Virus record (IMG/VR): IMGVR_UViG_3300032293_000269 | Span: 1-27,478 of that record | DNA from: a virus | Direction: 5' to 3' (one strand) | DNA length: 27,478 nucleotides | Part shown: piece after piece, positions 1 to 7,171 of the stretch | Layout: every line of letters begins with the position of its first letter | Position numbering within the stretch: position 1 is the stretch's first letter | The notes under the pieces: model-generated | What the model saw: only the letters and a program-made list of their open reading frames with translations | Databases searched by the model: none | What the model was told of the DNA's origin: nothing | Program-made: the position numbers and the translations under genes

Positions 1-10
1 CTACGATAAT

Positions 11-253
11 ATGCTTTTAGAAAAGAAGAAATATGATGCTATGTTATCAGAATGTGAAAAGCATTTAGATATTCCTATTTATGTTAATTCTACTCCAAGG
101 GGTGTTTACTTTTGGAATTTACTAATGGTAAAACCTGACTGGGAAACTAACAACAAAAACCCTGCTTCTACACACTTTAGTTTACGATACAAAGTAGCAA
201 AAGAAGTAACTTATTTAAAAATACAACCTGAAAACATTTTAAAAGAAATATGA
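11..253 (+). CDS. Hypothetical protein, possibly truncated at the window edge
   Basis: An 80-residue protein that I do not recognise. The frame stays open back to base 2, so the true start may lie outside the window. It is soluble looking, with no membrane segment or clear motif. Its stop overlaps the next start as ATGA at 250-253, so it is the upstream part of a translationally coupled early operon leading to the DUF3310 gene. No function can be given. Confidence 0.6.
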   Translation: MLLEKKKYDAMLSECEKHLDIPIYVNSTPRGVYFWNLLMVKPDWETNNKNPASTHFSLRYKVAKEVTYLKIQPENILKEI

Positions 254-600
254 ATATAATACAACTAGAATATTTAAAGTCAATTATCTTAGGTCAACTA
301 CTTTTAGAAGCTAACGATAATTTAAAAACAACTACACAATACAGACAAAGTTTAAAGAATAGAATTAACTCTTTAAATAAAGACCTGGAGCATATTGTAA
401 GCGAAGAATATGTTAAAATGCACAAATCAGAACCTGAAATGCTTTTAAACATAGAAAGAAAAATAGAAAGTTTAGTACACAAATTAGCAACTAAAACTAT
501 TGATGAATTAGTAATGTTAGAAGCTATTATAGAAAAGTACGAAACTAACAAAGAATGGTTTTTAGAATACGCTGAATCTGAATTTTTAAGAATAGAATAA
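250..600 (+). CDS. Hypothetical helical protein
   Basis: A 116-residue charged protein, almost entirely predicted helix, with heptad-like leucine and isoleucine spacing over residues 30-105, consistent with a coiled coil. It starts in an ATGA overlap with the preceding gene and ends in a TAATG overlap (598-602) with the DUF3310 gene. The antisense frame here is also open, but the tight coupling on the plus strand argues that this frame is the real gene. Function unknown. Confidence 0.65.
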   Translation: MNIIQLEYLKSIILGQLLLEANDNLKTTTQYRQSLKNRINSLNKDLEHIVSEEYVKMHKSEPEMLLNIERKIESLVHKLATKTIDELVMLEAIIEKYETNKEWFLEYAESEFLRIE

Positions 601-842
601 TGGGACAAGTAGATATGAGAGCAACACAGTTACATTACGAAAATAACAAAGGTTATGATGTAATAGATTTTATTAAAGATTATAACTTAAATTTCAATAG
701 AGGTAATATAATTAAATACCTAGCTAGAGCTGGTAAGAAAGATAATGAACTACAGGATCTAAGAAAAGCATTAGATTACTTAGAAAGAGAAATAGACCAC
801 TACGAAAGATTACAAGCTGAATGGATTGAAAACAATAAATAA
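600..842 (+). CDS. DUF3310 family protein (nucleotide kinase-like phage protein)
   Basis: An 80-residue protein matching the DUF3310 pattern: HY near residue 13, then YDVIDF (19-24), LNFNRGNIIKYLARAGKK (about 30-47) and a terminal helix with LRKALDYLEREI. The family is common in phage early regions, and the phage T7 gene 1.7 product, a nucleotide kinase, carries a related domain. This copy is little more than the domain itself, so enzymatic activity is uncertain. It is the third member of the coupled run 11-842. The family call is strong and the biochemical role is inference. Confidence 0.85.
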   Translation: MGQVDMRATQLHYENNKGYDVIDFIKDYNLNFNRGNIIKYLARAGKKDNELQDLRKALDYLEREIDHYERLQAEWIENNK

Positions 843-850
843 TTTATACT

Positions 851-994
851 ATGCCAATACCAACACCACAACCAGAAGAAAAAGAAAAAGAGTTTATACA
901 AAGATGTATGATTGATGATATAATGGTAGAAGAATACCCAGATAAAGATCAAAGATACAGTATTTGTATAGCACAAATTAAGGGAAGCAAATAG
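851..994 (+). CDS. Small conserved-type phage protein, 47 aa
   Basis: A short frame beginning MPIPTPQPEEKEKEF and containing FIQRCM and EYPDKDQRYSIC. This Pro/Glu-rich start followed by two spaced cysteines resembles small proteins I associate with phage structural or replication modules, but I cannot name a function. It begins 8 bases after the DUF3310 stop and its stop codon lies in the loop and stem of the following terminator, so it is the last gene of the first operon. Confidence 0.65.
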   Translation: MPIPTPQPEEKEKEFIQRCMIDDIMVEEYPDKDQRYSICIAQIKGSK

Positions 995-1007
995 CTTCCT
1001 TTTTTTT
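983..1007 (+). terminator. Rho-independent terminator
   Basis: Stem GGAAGC (983-988), loop AAATA, GCTTCC (994-999), then eight T residues. It overlaps the stop codon of the 47-residue gene and closes the first early operon. Confidence 0.85.
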
Positions 1008-1027
1008 GTTAAATATTTGTTAAAAAG

Positions 1028-1058
1028 TTTTGTAGTTAAAATAGAAGTTTTATATTTG
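1028..1058 (+). promoter_or_regulatory. Bacteroidota-type promoter for the early operon 1082-4083
   Basis: TTTTG at 1028-1032 (-33 element), 18 bases, TATATTTG at 1051-1058 (perfect TAnnTTTG -7 element). It is followed by the leader ATAATTTAAAAACAAACACT just before the ATG at 1082. The same leader occurs at two other early units (5806 and 25663). Confidence 0.8.
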
Positions 1059-1081
1059 TATATAATTTAAAAACAAACACT

Positions 1082-1291
1082 ATGAACAAGCAAGAAATTA
1101 TTACAAAACTAGAAAAGTTATTAGCTTTATCAGAAGCTAGAGAAGATGTTTACTTAGTAGCTAATTTAATGGATATTATAGCTGCTTTAAGCAAAGAATT
1201 TGATTTAAGTGATATGTATGCACAAGAAATTAGAAACGCTTTGCAAATGGACGAAACAGAACAATTATTAAATAACATTAAAATAAGATAA
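1082..1291 (+). CDS. Hypothetical protein, first gene of early operon
   Basis: A 69-residue acidic, mostly helical protein (LEKLLALSEA near the N terminus). It is the first gene behind a strong host-type promoter and has the early start context ACTATG. It is followed after one base by the nuclease gene. I do not recognise a family. Confidence 0.65.
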   Translation: MNKQEIITKLEKLLALSEAREDVYLVANLMDIIAALSKEFDLSDMYAQEIRNALQMDETEQLLNNIKIR

Positions 1292-1292
1292 T

Positions 1293-2057
1293 ATGATAAC
1301 TACATTTGATGGTAAAGTTTGGGATAAAGAAGAAATATTAGATAATATGTATGATGATAGTTTTTACTATGGTTACTTAGGACAAAATGCTTTAAGTAGT
1401 TCAAGTATTAAAACTTTGTTATCTTCACCTAAAACTTATTACTTTACAACTAAATATGGCTCAGGTGAAACACAAGCTTTAAGAGATGGTAAACTATTTC
1501 ATACAATGGTATTAGAACCAAACAAATTAGATGATATGGTTTTCGTAGAAGCTGCTACAAAAGCAAGTAAAGAATATAAACTAGCAAAAGAAACAGGAAA
1601 AGAAGTTTACACCAATAGCGAACTAAAAGCAGCAGAAAGATTAACAGACGCTTTGTTTAGAAATGAAGCAGTAAAAGAATACTTAACAAAAGCAGAATTT
1701 GAAGTACCACAAATAGCTATGATAGATGGTATTCCAATTAGAGCAAAAGCAGATATACTAAAAGGCAATACTATTATAGATTTAAAAACTACTACAGGTA
1801 TAAAAGATTTTAGATACTCAGCAGATAAATATAGTTATGATTTACAAGCTTGGTTGTATAGAGAAATGTTTGGAGTTGATAACTTTGTATTTATTGCAAT
1901 AGATAAAGGTAGTTTAGATATAGCTATATTTGAATGTAGTGATGAATTCTATGCTAAAGGAGAAGAAAAGTTTAAGCAAGGTATTAGTAACTATAAATAC
2001 TTCTTTCAAACCGAAGGAGTAGACCTGGACCAATATGTACTAAGAGGAATATTATAA
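1293..2057 (+). CDS. RecE-like PD-(D/E)XK exonuclease (DUF3799 type)
   Basis: A 254-residue protein of the size and pattern of the phage putative exodeoxyribonuclease VIII PDDEXK-like family. LSSSSIKTLLSSPK (34-47) is the usual opening. GKLFH (66-70) carries the conserved histidine, AKAD (151-154) and IIDLKT (161-166) give D154, D163 and K165 as likely metal and catalytic residues, and QAWLY (185-189) matches the Q..Y motif of RecB-type nucleases. The expected role is 5'-3' resection of linear DNA, feeding a single-strand annealing protein. The window has such a partner, the ERF gene at 25858, but it is not adjacent in this linear view. The stop overlaps the next start (TAATG). Confidence 0.85.
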   Translation: MITTFDGKVWDKEEILDNMYDDSFYYGYLGQNALSSSSIKTLLSSPKTYYFTTKYGSGETQALRDGKLFHTMVLEPNKLDDMVFVEAATKASKEYKLAKETGKEVYTNSELKAAERLTDALFRNEAVKEYLTKAEFEVPQIAMIDGIPIRAKADILKGNTIIDLKTTTGIKDFRYSADKYSYDLQAWLYREMFGVDNFVFIAIDKGSLDIAIFECSDEFYAKGEEKFKQGISNYKYFFQTEGVDLDQYVLRGIL

Positions 2058-2281
2058 TGGATAAAGAAAGAATAGAAGAACACTTTAAAATAGCTTTGTA
2101 TGAACTTGAAAACGGATCTACAATAGATGAACTAAGAGAAATTATTACAGAGTATGAGGCTGTAGAAGATTACGAAGTTTGTGCTGGTATTTACAGAGCT
2201 ATTGAAATGGTGTCTTTTATAACTTTAACTGTATTTGCAAAACAATTAGGAAGTAAAATAAGATTAAGATTTAAGAAATGA
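2057..2281 (+). CDS. Hypothetical protein
   Basis: A 74-residue protein: an acidic first part (LRELIITEY-like helix near residues 25-35) and a hydrophobic, then basic end. It overlaps the nuclease gene by one base and the DnaA-like gene by four (2278-2281), so it is translated as part of the same chain. No family recognised. Confidence 0.6.
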   Translation: MDKERIEEHFKIALYELENGSTIDELREIITEYEAVEDYEVCAGIYRAIEMVSFITLTVFAKQLGSKIRLRFKK

Positions 2282-2709
2282 TTAAAGAAGAAATAAAAAC
2301 TAAGATATTAAATACAATACAAAAAGTAACAGGAGTAGATATAACAACTAAAACACGAAAGTATGAGTTTATAGAAGCTAGAATGATTTACTATAAACTA
2401 TTAAGAGATAGAGGTTATTCATTACAGGAAATAGGAGATACACTAGATAAAAACCACGCTACAGTATTACACGGAATAAATGTATTTAACGATATTAAAG
2501 ATTATGATAAAGATTTAATGGAAAAGTATAGTGCGGCAATACAATTACTAGCAGGAGAAAAGATAAGCAAGTATATTACACCTGATGAATATGCTGTAGA
2601 GTTTGCATACTGGTTACTAAAAGATAGCGACCTAGTTATTATTGATGTAAAAGATTTATTAAAAGAATTTAAAAAAGAAGTAGGATATGAATGTACTAAG
2701 CTTGTTTAA
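2278..2709 (+). CDS. DnaA domain IV-like DNA-binding protein
   Basis: A 143-residue protein. Residues 15-75 resemble the C-terminal helix-turn-helix of the replication initiator DnaA: a helix with EARMIYYKLLRDRGYS, then LQEIGDTLDKNHATVLHGI (49-67). KNHATVLHG corresponds to the DnaA signature D-H-[TS]-T-V-L. There is no AAA+ ATPase domain, so it cannot act as a complete initiator. It may bind DnaA-box-like sites in the phage origin, recruit or compete with host DnaA, or act as a regulator. Residues 85-143 are an acidic helical extension that I do not recognise. It overlaps the methyltransferase gene by 23 bases. Confidence 0.75.
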   Translation: MIKEEIKTKILNTIQKVTGVDITTKTRKYEFIEARMIYYKLLRDRGYSLQEIGDTLDKNHATVLHGINVFNDIKDYDKDLMEKYSAAIQLLAGEKISKYITPDEYAVEFAYWLLKDSDLVIIDVKDLLKEFKKEVGYECTKLV

Positions 2710-3535
2710 TGGAATGAACACAGGTCGCCAAGCATTAGAGAATGTAGGTATCAAAGTAAATAAGTATTACTCAAGTGAAATTAAACCTTATGCAATAGAA
2801 TTAACACAGCATCACTTCCCTGATACTATTCAGGTAGGAGATGTTACTAAATGGAAAGAGTGGGATATAGATTGGAGTAGTATTGATTTAGTATTAAGTG
2901 GATCACCTTGCCAAGATTTAAGTGCTGCAGGTAAAAGAGCAGGAATTAACGGAAAGAAGTCAAGTTTATTCTTTACATTTGTAGAAATATTAGAACACAT
3001 AAAACAATTAAACCCTAAAGTATTATTCTTACAAGAAAATGTAGGTAGTGCAAGAAAAGAAGATGTAGGTATTATGAGTAGAGCTTTAGGAGTTTACCCT
3101 GTTAGAATTAATAGTAGTTTAGTAACTGCACAATTAAGAGATAGGTATTATTGGAGTAATATAAGAACTAGACAAGATGGAATGTTTGGAGATATTATAA
3201 CTGATATACCACAGCCAAAAGATAGAGGTATAATGTTTAAAGATATTATAACAAGTGGTGAAGTTGAAAGAGATAAATCTTTAGCATTATTAGAAAGCGA
3301 AAGTAGAGTTTGTACAAGCCAGGAAAGTATTAAGAAAAGAGCAAAAAGGCAATTTATTAATATAATTTATGATGGAAATTTAGTAAGAACAGTAAACAAA
3401 ATAGAAATGTGTAGATTGCAAGGTTTTCCTGATAATTATTGTGATATACTTACAACTGCAAAAGCAGGTAGCTTACTAGGTGATGGATGGACTTTACCAA
3501 TAATAGAACATATATTTTCATTTATAAAAAACTAA
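2687..3535 (+). CDS. DNA (cytosine-5) methyltransferase, orphan
   Basis: A 282-residue enzyme that would transfer a methyl group from S-adenosylmethionine to C5 of cytosine. All core motifs are visible: SLFNGMNTGR (5-14, cofactor loop, motif I), GSPCQDLSAAG (72-82) with catalytic C75, QENV (116-119, motif VI), QLRDRYYW (149-156, motif VIII), RLQGFP (243-248, motif IX) and GSLLGDGW (261-268, motif X). The target recognition region between VIII and IX is short (about 85 residues), typical of compact phage enzymes. No restriction enzyme is encoded nearby, so protection of phage DNA from host restriction, or regulation, is the likely role. The start overlaps the upstream gene, and an intact motif I right at the N terminus supports it. 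Confidence 0.93.
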   Translation: MNVLSLFNGMNTGRQALENVGIKVNKYYSSEIKPYAIELTQHHFPDTIQVGDVTKWKEWDIDWSSIDLVLSGSPCQDLSAAGKRAGINGKKSSLFFTFVEILEHIKQLNPKVLFLQENVGSARKEDVGIMSRALGVYPVRINSSLVTAQLRDRYYWSNIRTRQDGMFGDIITDIPQPKDRGIMFKDIITSGEVERDKSLALLESESRVCTSQESIKKRAKRQFINIIYDGNLVRTVNKIEMCRLQGFPDNYCDILTTAKAGSLLGDGWTLPIIEHIFSFIKN

Positions 3536-3538
3536 GAT

Positions 3539-3847
3539 ATGAATAAACAAAATATTTACGATGTAATAGATATACTATATAAACAACCTAAGTGCTACCT
3601 TTGGGATAAACAATACAACCAATGGGAAGAAGATGACTTTAAATGCTTACAAACTATAGTAGATAATACTTACGATGGTAAGATAAAAACTAAGAAAAGA
3701 AAAACAATTACAATACTATCACCAGATAAAGAATTCTATACCTTTACTACCTATAAAGAAGCAGCTACCTTTTTAAAAGTTAAACTACCTGTAATATCTA
3801 TAGCAGTAAAGAAAGGATATAATATTAACGGACACAAAATAGTTTAA
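3539..3847 (+). CDS. Hypothetical protein with NUMOD1-like C-terminal helix-turn-helix
   Basis: A 102-residue protein. The C-terminal 45 residues (ILSPDKEFYTFTTYKEAATF, then a V..I..A.KKGY..NGHKI pattern) resemble the NUMOD1/NSR DNA-binding repeat found at the ends of homing endonucleases. A nuclease domain is absent. It may be a stand-alone DNA-binding protein or the remnant of a mobile endonuclease. The N-terminal half is tryptophan and aspartate rich and unfamiliar. It starts 3 bases after the methyltransferase stop. Confidence 0.6.
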   Translation: MNKQNIYDVIDILYKQPKCYLWDKQYNQWEEDDFKCLQTIVDNTYDGKIKTKKRKTITILSPDKEFYTFTTYKEAATFLKVKLPVISIAVKKGYNINGHKIV

Positions 3848-3850
3848 GAT

Positions 3851-3943
3851 ATGAATAAAAAACAAGAAAGAATAATAATAGAAATTAGTGCTTGGTTAAT
3901 AATAGCATCTATAATAGGTTTAATAATATACAATACAATATGA
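3851..3943 (+). CDS. Single-pass membrane microprotein, 30 aa
   Basis: A frame of 30 residues: a basic head (MNKKQERIIIE) followed by one hydrophobic stretch, residues 12-28. It starts three bases after the preceding stop (both genes are preceded by AAGAT) and ends in an ATGA overlap with the next start. Position in a tightly packed operon and clean topology support a real gene. Function unknown. Confidence 0.5.
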   Translation: MNKKQERIIIEISAWLIIASIIGLIIYNTI

Positions 3944-4083
3944 CAGCAAAAGAAAAACAAAAGCAATCAGATCTACAAAGAATTAAAAGAGTAATGAACT
4001 TCTACTATAATAGAGGTTGTAATAAAGAATCAGTAAACGATTTATATAGAAAGATACTTGCTTCTAAATTTAACAATAAATAA
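3940..4083 (+). CDS. Hypothetical basic protein, 47 aa
   Basis: I place the start at the ATG at 3940, in an ATGA overlap with the membrane microprotein, rather than at the earlier in-frame start at 3892. The product begins MTAKEKQKQSDLQRIKRVMN and is basic and helical. It is the last gene of the operon that begins at 1082. It may bind nucleic acid by charge alone; no family recognised. Confidence 0.55.
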   Translation: MTAKEKQKQSDLQRIKRVMNFYYNRGCNKESVNDLYRKILASKFNNK

Positions 4084-4104
4084 AACTTATTATTTTTAAA
4101 TAAA
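4071..4104 (+). promoter_or_regulatory. Candidate late promoter motif before terminase genes
   Basis: TAACAA at 4071-4076, exactly 16 bases, then TTTTTAAATAAA at 4093-4104. It lies 21 bases before the terminase small subunit start. It is one of five copies of this two-part motif, all before virion genes. The 5' half overlaps the end of the upstream gene. The promoter role is inference. Confidence 0.5.
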
Positions 4105-4125
4105 CAATAGTTGATTTTTATTGAT

Positions 4126-4422
4126 ATGGAAAAGATAGATAAAAGAAAGTTCAATGGTGGTAACAGTACCAAGTCAAATGGAGCTGATAAAAGAAAGAAC
4201 GAATATCGTAGTGCATTAGAACAAGCTGCAACTGTAGAAGATGTAATATCAGTTATTAAAATGGTACATACTAAAGCAGTAAGTAAACAAGATATAAAAG
4301 CAGCACAATTATTTTTAGAATACTATTTAGGAAAACCAAATCAAAGTATTGATATTAATTCTAGCGAAGGATTTAATATTGACTTTAGAAATCTATTCAC
4401 ATTTAATGATTCAAATAAATAA
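4126..4422 (+). CDS. Terminase small subunit (putative)
   Basis: A 98-residue protein from the ATG at 4126 (MEKIDKRKFNGG); the alternative ATG at 4111 would add five residues. The C-terminal part, with DIKAAQLFLEYYLGKP followed by a short linker, matches the small terminase or packaging regulator found directly upstream of the large subunit in Bacteroidota phages. The role is recognition of the phage DNA end and control of the packaging motor. It overlaps the large subunit by 17 bases. Assignment rests on this pattern and position. Confidence 0.7.
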   Translation: MEKIDKRKFNGGNSTKSNGADKRKNEYRSALEQAATVEDVISVIKMVHTKAVSKQDIKAAQLFLEYYLGKPNQSIDINSSEGFNIDFRNLFTFNDSNK

Positions 4423-5614
4423 CAAGTATCGAGTTATCGGTGAAGCTGATAGTAGATATTTTGTAGTTACAGGTGGTAGAGGATCTGGTAAATCTTACTC
4501 AGTGAATCTACTACTAACTATGCTTACTTATGAAGCAGGACACACAATACTATTTACAAGGTACACTTTAACATCTGCTTATATTTCTATTATACCAGAG
4601 TTTATAGATAAGATAGAAACGCTAGGGTTACATAACGACTTTCATATAACAAAAGAAGAAATAGTAAATCTAAGAACTGGTAGCAAGATATTATTTAAAG
4701 GAATTAAAACAAGTAGTGGAGATCAAACAGCAAACCTTAAATCTTTACAAGGTGTTACTACTTGGGTACTAGATGAAGCAGAAGAACTAGTAGATGAAGA
4801 TACTTTCGATAAAATAGATTTGTCTATTAGAAGTAAAGACAAACAGAATAGAGTTATCTTAATACTTAATCCAACCACAAAAGAACATTGGATATATAAA
4901 CGCTTCTTTGAAAGTAAAGGAGTGCAAGAAGGTAGCAATACAACTAAACTAGATACTACTTATATACACACAACTTACTTAGATAACTTAGATAACCTTT
5001 CTGAATCTTTTATAACTCAAATAGAAGATATAAAGAAACGTAGACCTGAAAAGTTTAAACATCAAATCGAGGGTGGATGGTTACAAAAAGCAGATGGAGT
5101 TATCTTTAATAATTGGAGTATTGGAAAATACGAACACGTAGGCACAACTATATACGGACAAGATTTTGGTTTTAGTAATGATCCAACAACTTTAGTAGAA
5201 TGCAATATAGACGTTTCTAACAAACGAATTTATATTAATGAATGCTTTTACTTACCTAATCTTACAACATCGCAGATATTCAATTTAAACAGGCAATACG
5301 TTAATGATGGTTTAATAATAGCAGATAGTGCAGAGCCAAGATTAATAACTGAGTTAGCTCAATCGGGTTTAAATATTACTCCTGCAATTAAAGGACCAGG
5401 ATCTGTTACTTACGGAATAAGTTTGCTGCAAGATTACGATTTAATAATAACACCTGAATCAGTTAACTTAATTAAAGAATTAAATAACTATGTTTGGTTA
5501 GAAAAGAAATCAAACACTCCTATCGATAATCACAATCACTTACTTGATGCTTTAAGATATGCTGTTAGCTATCAGTTAGAGAATAAGCACAAAGGTAACT
5601 ATTACGTTTATTAA
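4406..5614 (+). CDS. terL: Terminase large subunit (PBSX-like, Terminase_3 type)
   Basis: A packaging ATPase and nuclease of 402 residues when started at the ATG at 4406. The longer frame from 4349 would add an unlikely 19 residues inside the small subunit gene. Walker A is GGRGSGKS (23-30), Walker B is WVLDEAEE (120-127), and the RNase H-like nuclease domain shows D253 (GQDFGFSNDP), D307 (IIADSAEPR) and D381 (HLLDALRYA) as metal ligands. Length and motifs agree with the PBSX/SPP1 group. It docks on the portal and translocates DNA into proheads. The portal is about 14 kb downstream, which is unusual. Confidence 0.95.
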   Translation: MIQINNKYRVIGEADSRYFVVTGGRGSGKSYSVNLLLTMLTYEAGHTILFTRYTLTSAYISIIPEFIDKIETLGLHNDFHITKEEIVNLRTGSKILFKGIKTSSGDQTANLKSLQGVTTWVLDEAEELVDEDTFDKIDLSIRSKDKQNRVILILNPTTKEHWIYKRFFESKGVQEGSNTTKLDTTYIHTTYLDNLDNLSESFITQIEDIKKRRPEKFKHQIEGGWLQKADGVIFNNWSIGKYEHVGTTIYGQDFGFSNDPTTLVECNIDVSNKRIYINECFYLPNLTTSQIFNLNRQYVNDGLIIADSAEPRLITELAQSGLNITPAIKGPGSVTYGISLLQDYDLIITPESVNLIKELNNYVWLEKKSNTPIDNHNHLLDALRYAVSYQLENKHKGNYYVY

Positions 5615-5766
5615 TGACTTACGGAGAAATAATAGCAGTGATACAATGCTACATACATCATAGTACTGGAGAAGAAGTACAAATCAATTTACCTAGAACT
5701 GTAGGTGAGATTAAGAAGATGAAAGCTATGTATCAGGTAGCTATTCAAATGTTAAAGTTTTGTTAA
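5614..5766 (+). CDS. Hypothetical protein, 50 aa
   Basis: A short frame starting in a TAATG overlap with the terminase stop and beginning MTYGEIIAVIQCYIHHS. It ends LKFC. The -33 element of the next promoter lies in its last codons. No family recognised; the overlapped start is the main support. Confidence 0.55.
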   Translation: MTYGEIIAVIQCYIHHSTGEEVQINLPRTVGEIKKMKAMYQVAIQMLKFC

Positions 5767-5793
5767 AGTTTTTTTAGTTTAAAATATTGTTTG
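5758..5793 (+). promoter_or_regulatory. Host-type promoter of a small early cassette
   Basis: TTTTG at 5758-5762 and TATTGTTTG at 5785-5793, an imperfect -7 element with one extra base. It is followed by the shared early leader ATAATTAAAAACACAAACT and the ATG at 5825. The leader match makes the call more convincing than the boxes alone. Confidence 0.6.
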
Positions 5794-5824
5794 TAGTTTT
5801 ACACCATAATTAAAAACACAAACT

Positions 5825-5926
5825 ATGAAAACATTTATTAAATTCTTTTTACAAAACAAAAGACCACAACTTACATTTGCTTATTTAGTTTTAATCTATG
5901 TAATAATTCAAATAGCTAGAATATGA
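5825..5926 (+). CDS. Single-pass membrane microprotein, 33 aa
   Basis: A product of 33 residues beginning MKTFIKFFLQNKRPQ, then a hydrophobic segment at about residues 16-32 (LTFAYLVLIYVIIQIA). It is the first gene after a promoter, has the early start context ACTATG, and its stop overlaps the next start as ATGA (5923-5926). Small membrane proteins in such cassettes can act on the host, but no function is known here. Confidence 0.6.
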   Translation: MKTFIKFFLQNKRPQLTFAYLVLIYVIIQIARI

Positions 5927-6165
5927 TAACATTTTATAGAGATCCTACAGAAGAACACGAAATGATTTACGATCCAAGCAAAGAAGATGCATTTTGGAAT
6001 AACCAAGATAACGAATCAGACGCAGCTAAGTATTATGTTAAAGAACTAGAAGCTAAAATATCTAGCACTAGAAAAGAATTAACTAAGCTTAGAGATTATT
6101 TTAAAACAACCGATCAAATACTATTGACAAATGAAATTGAGGGAATACTTAAAGGACTACGATAA
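5923..6165 (+). CDS. Hypothetical protein, 80 aa
   Basis: An acidic N-terminal half (ITFYRDPTEEHEM) and a C-terminal helix of about 40 residues with heptad-like spacing, probably a coiled coil. It is coupled to the microprotein upstream and overlaps the following frame by 35 bases. No family recognised. Confidence 0.6.
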   Translation: MITFYRDPTEEHEMIYDPSKEDAFWNNQDNESDAAKYYVKELEAKISSTRKELTKLRDYFKTTDQILLTNEIEGILKGLR

Positions 6166-6388
6166 AAGAATGGAAGCTTTTAAATGGTGTGTAGAAAATG
6201 GTATTACAATATACCCTATCTGCTTACAGGAATTTTATATGGAAGGCAAAAGAAAGATTAACAAAGTAAAGATAGAAATAAATATAAACGGAAGTAAGAT
6301 ACAAGGTAAACAAATATATAAACAAGACCAAGAGTTAAACGATAAAATAAGCGAACTATATTTACATTATAAAGAAAGAGTTTCATAA
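6131..6388 (+). CDS. Hypothetical protein, 85 aa
   Basis: From the ATG at 6131 it begins MKLREYLKDYDKRMEAFKWC. An internal ATG at 6170, five bases after the upstream stop, is an alternative start that removes 13 residues and the overlap. The central region with WCVENGITIYP and a lysine-rich strand pattern suggests a small alpha/beta fold, and the first residues look like a continuous helix, so I prefer the longer form. It is the last gene before a terminator. Confidence 0.55.
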   Translation: MKLREYLKDYDKRMEAFKWCVENGITIYPICLQEFYMEGKRKINKVKIEININGSKIQGKQIYKQDQELNDKISELYLHYKERVS

Positions 6389-6416
6389 TTAGTTAGATTA
6401 ATTTTTTTTTGGTTAG

Positions 6417-6442
6417 GGTAGTCAGAAATGGCTACCTTTTTT
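6417..6442 (+). terminator. Rho-independent terminator, GGTAG/CTACC type
   Basis: Stem GGTAGTC (6417-6423) with GGCTACC (6430-6436), loop AGAAAT, then six T residues. It separates the small early cassette from the tail module. Confidence 0.85.
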
Positions 6443-6447
6443 GCTTT

Positions 6448-6482
6448 ATACAAATAGCTTAAATAGTTATTTTTAAAATAAA
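6448..6482 (+). promoter_or_regulatory. Candidate late promoter motif before tail chaperone
   Basis: ATACAA ending at 6453, exactly 16 bases, then TTTTTAAAATAAA at 6470-6482, two bases before the ATG at 6485. It comes immediately after a terminator, as expected for a promoter. TATTTTTA at 6468-6475 could be a variant -7 element, which would give a leader of only a few bases. Confidence 0.5.
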
Positions 6483-6484
6483 AT

Positions 6485-7171
6485 ATGCAGGTTAAAATAA
6501 CTATACCTACTTCTTTAAACGAAATTACCTTAGAACAATATCAAAGGTTTGTATCTATTATGGAGAACAACCCAGAAAGTAATTTTGTGCAGCAGAAAAT
6601 GATAGAGATATTTTGTAATGTACCTTTAAAGTTAGTTGACTTAATGCCTTTAAAAGACGTTAACGAAATTATAGAAACTTTAGATAAAATGTTTAGCGTA
6701 GATTACAAACTTAAACCTATCTTTAAATTGGGTGATACTAACTTCGGTTTTATTCCTAACTTAGATGATATTACTTTAGGTGAGTTTAGCGATTTAGATA
6801 ACTACTTTGGTAAGTGGGATAAAATGCACAATGCAATGGCTGTACTATACAGACCAATAACAGATAAAAGTGGTGATAAGTATTTAATACAAGATTACAA
6901 CGGAAGTATTACTTACTGTGATGTAATGAAGCAAATGCCTTTAGATGTAGTTTTAGGTGCTATGGTTTTTTTTTACAATTTAAGCAACGAATTATTGATT
7001 TCTTCCCTGAATTATTTGGAGATGAATCCACAGGTACAAGCTATGATAGACAAACACAATTCGGATCTAAATGGGGATGGTATAGCTCTTTCTATGCTCT
7101 CGCTAAAGGAGATGCTGGAAGATTTGATGAAGTATCGAAACTTCGGCTTACAGCTGCACTTACATTCCTAA
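6485..7171 (+). CDS. Tail assembly chaperone, zero-frame product (gpG-like)
   Basis: A 228-residue product. The N-terminal half (LNEITLEQYQRF at residues 11-22, then FCNVPLKLVDLMPLKDV) matches the tail assembly chaperone of Bacteroidota siphophages by pattern. Such proteins coat the tape measure before tube assembly. At codons 161-163 there is a run of nine T (6966-6974). From there the -1 frame is also open for 85 codons. The zero-frame tail of 65 codons has 32 with G or C in the third position against 14 of 66 in the -1 frame (hand count), so genome-typical codon use passes to the -1 frame. This mirrors the G/GT pair of lambda-like phages. Confidence 0.75.
   Translation: MQVKITIPTSLNEITLEQYQRFVSIMENNPESNFVQQKMIEIFCNVPLKLVDLMPLKDVNEIIETLDKMFSVDYKLKPIFKLGDTNFGFIPNLDDITLGEFSDLDNYFGKWDKMHNAMAVLYRPITDKSGDKYLIQDYNGSITYCDVMKQMPLDVVLGAMVFFYNLSNELLISSLNYLEMNPQVQAMIDKHNSDLNGDGIALSMLSLKEMLEDLMKYRNFGLQLHLHS
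6966..6974 (+). other. Probable -1 ribosomal slippery site
   Basis: Nine consecutive T residues read as GTT TTT TTT TAC. T TTT TTT (6967-6973) fits the X XXY YYZ heptamer, allowing both the P- and A-site tRNAs to re-pair one base back. The -1 frame then continues TTA CAA TTT AAG. Confidence 0.6.

Noticed and set aside
294-608. Open frame of 104 codons on the minus strand
   Set aside because: Antisense to a gene coupled at both ends to its neighbours; no promoter or partner gene on that strand.
3892-3939. Longer start for the 47-residue gene at 3940
   Set aside because: It would run through the membrane microprotein gene; the ATGA overlap at 3940 fits the operon style.
4349-4405. Longer start for the large terminase
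   Set aside because: It would overlap the small subunit by 74 bases and add residues not expected before the Walker A strand; the ATG at 4406 is better placed.
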